From NCBI GenBank assembly GCA_021816665.1, contig JAKAXI010000052.1:1-9775 (forward strand): a stretch of DNA of 9,775 nt, read 5' to 3'. The position numbers and the translations under genes were made by a program. A model generated the notes under the pieces. It saw only the letters and a list, made by a program, of their open reading frames with translations. It was not told the origin of the DNA and ran no database searches. Source of the stretch: Bacillota bacterium. GTDB lineage: Bacteria; Bacillota; Bacilli; Alicyclobacillales; Alicyclobacillaceae. Below, one piece after another: positions 7,941 through 9,775 of this stretch (position 1 is its first letter; each line of letters starts with the position of its first letter).

Positions 7941-8591
7941 GTGGAAATTACAGCAGCAATGGTCAAAAAACTGCGTGAAGCATCCGGCGCAGGTATGATG
8001 GACTGCAAAAAGGCTTTGACAGAGGCAGATGGAGACATGGAGCGCGCAACGGAACTTCTGCGCGAAAAGGGTCTGGCATCGGCATCCAAGAAAGCTGGAC
8101 GCGTTGCGGCCGAGGGAGTAGTTGAGGCGTACATTCACGGTGCTGGACGCATTGGCGTGCTTGTAGAGGTGAACTGCGAGACAGACTTTGTCGCCAAGAC
8201 GGACAACTTTAAACAGTTTGTGCGGGACATCGCAATGCACATTGCAGCGTCAAACCCGGAGTACGTTGGCCGCGGGGAAGTACCTGCGGATAGAGTTGAG
8301 AAAGAACGCGAAATTTTGCGCGCGCAAACGCTGAACGAAGGCAAACCTGCCAACATCGTGGACAAGATTGTAGACGGACGCATCGACAAGTTCTTTAAGG
8401 ATGTCTGTTTGCTCGAGCAACCGTTCGTCAAGGAGCCTGATAAGACGGTTGAGCAGTTGGTGAAGGAGAAAATTGCACAAATCGGTGAAAACATCTCCGT
8501 TCGCCGCTTCGCCCGGTTTGTGGTTGGCGAAGGGATTGAGAAGGAAGAGACGGATTTCGTGGCAGAAGTCATGGCGCAAGTTCGCCGCTAA
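7941..8591 (+). CDS. tsf: Elongation factor Ts (short form)
   Basis: Protein of 216 residues. EF-Ts is the guanine-nucleotide exchange factor that releases GDP from EF-Tu in the cytoplasm. The N-terminal UBA-like domain is residues 1-55, with [16 protein letters not shown] (11-26), the EF-Ts signature. The EF-Tu contact motif CETDFVAK is at 79-86. The core continues with [11 protein letters not shown] (96-106) and [15 protein letters not shown] (133-147), and the C-terminus with VGEGIEKEE (195-203). The protein is about 77 residues shorter than B. subtilis EF-Ts (about 293): one half of the duplicated core with the intervening coiled-coil arrangement is missing, as in the short forms of Thermus and several other lineages. 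Family sequence is continuous across the junction, so it is a natural short form rather than a broken gene. Confidence 0.97.
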   Translation: MEITAAMVKKLREASGAGMMDCKKALTEADGDMERATELLREKGLASASKKAGRVAAEGVVEAYIHGAGRIGVLVEVNCETDFVAKTDNFKQFVRDIAMHIAASNPEYVGRGEVPADRVEKEREILRAQTLNEGKPANIVDKIVDGRIDKFFKDVCLLEQPFVKEPDKTVEQLVKEKIAQIGENISVRRFARFVVGEGIEKEETDFVAEVMAQVRR

Positions 8592-8598
8592 CCTGGAC

Positions 8599-8620
8599 GG
8601 GGGACACTTCGGTGTTCCCC
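8599..8620 (+). other. UUCG-capped hairpin between tsf and pyrH
   Basis: GGGGGACAC (8599-8607) pairs with GTGTTCCCC (8612-8620) through nine pairs, one of them G-U, closed by a TTCG loop flanked by C and G: the exceptionally stable cUUCGg tetraloop. Only TT follows before CCC, so there is no proper T tract. It may be a weak terminator, an mRNA-stabilising element or a processing site; which one cannot be told from sequence. Confidence 0.75.
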
Positions 8621-8645
8621 TTCCCGCATGACCCGAGCCTTGTGA

Positions 8646-9775
<1,130 letters not shown>

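Overview
The window is a stretch of bacterial core chromosome. All nine genes are on the + strand and all can be named with confidence. Gene content and order point to a low-GC-phylum Gram-positive (Firmicutes/Bacillales). The order dprA-topA-trmFO-xerC-hslV-hslU matches smf-topA-gid-codV-clpQ-clpY of Bacillus subtilis, and rpsB-tsf-pyrH-frr is the usual translation/UMP-kinase block. Strong AGGAGG-type ribosome binding sites, frequent GTG/TTG starts and a moderately GC-rich composition suggest a deep-branching Bacillales such as an Alicyclobacillus-like organism. That genus-level placement is inference and was not tested.

Region 1 (1-381) is the C-terminal part of DprA, cut by the window edge. 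Region 2 (about 399-6895) starts with a good candidate extended -10 promoter. It carries topoisomerase I, the folate-dependent tRNA U54 methyltransferase TrmFO, the tyrosine recombinase XerC and the two-part HslVU protease. These genes are tightly packed and probably form one operon; trmFO and xerC overlap by 14 bases. Region 3 (6896-7088) is the largest gene-free gap (193 bases). It holds a second extended -10 promoter and a roughly 120-base rpsB leader with a hairpin. Region 4 (7089-9775) is rpsB, an intrinsic terminator/attenuator, tsf, a UUCG-capped hairpin, pyrH and the start of frr, with pyrH and frr overlapping by 8 bases.

The genes cover DNA topology and chromosome-dimer resolution (TopA, XerC), tRNA modification (TrmFO), protein turnover (HslVU), and ribosome assembly, elongation and recycling (S2, EF-Ts, RRF), with UMP kinase supplying pyrimidine nucleotides. 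There is no sign of mobile elements, CRISPR arrays, tRNA/rRNA genes or a novel defence-type system. The points worth a second look are modest: codY and the motility block are absent from the hslU-rpsB junction, HslV has a short Gly-Thr propeptide, EF-Ts is the short form, the third TopA zinc ribbon is incomplete, a short reading frame with its own ribosome binding site lies between hslV and hslU, and there are structured RNA signals around rpsB, tsf and pyrH.
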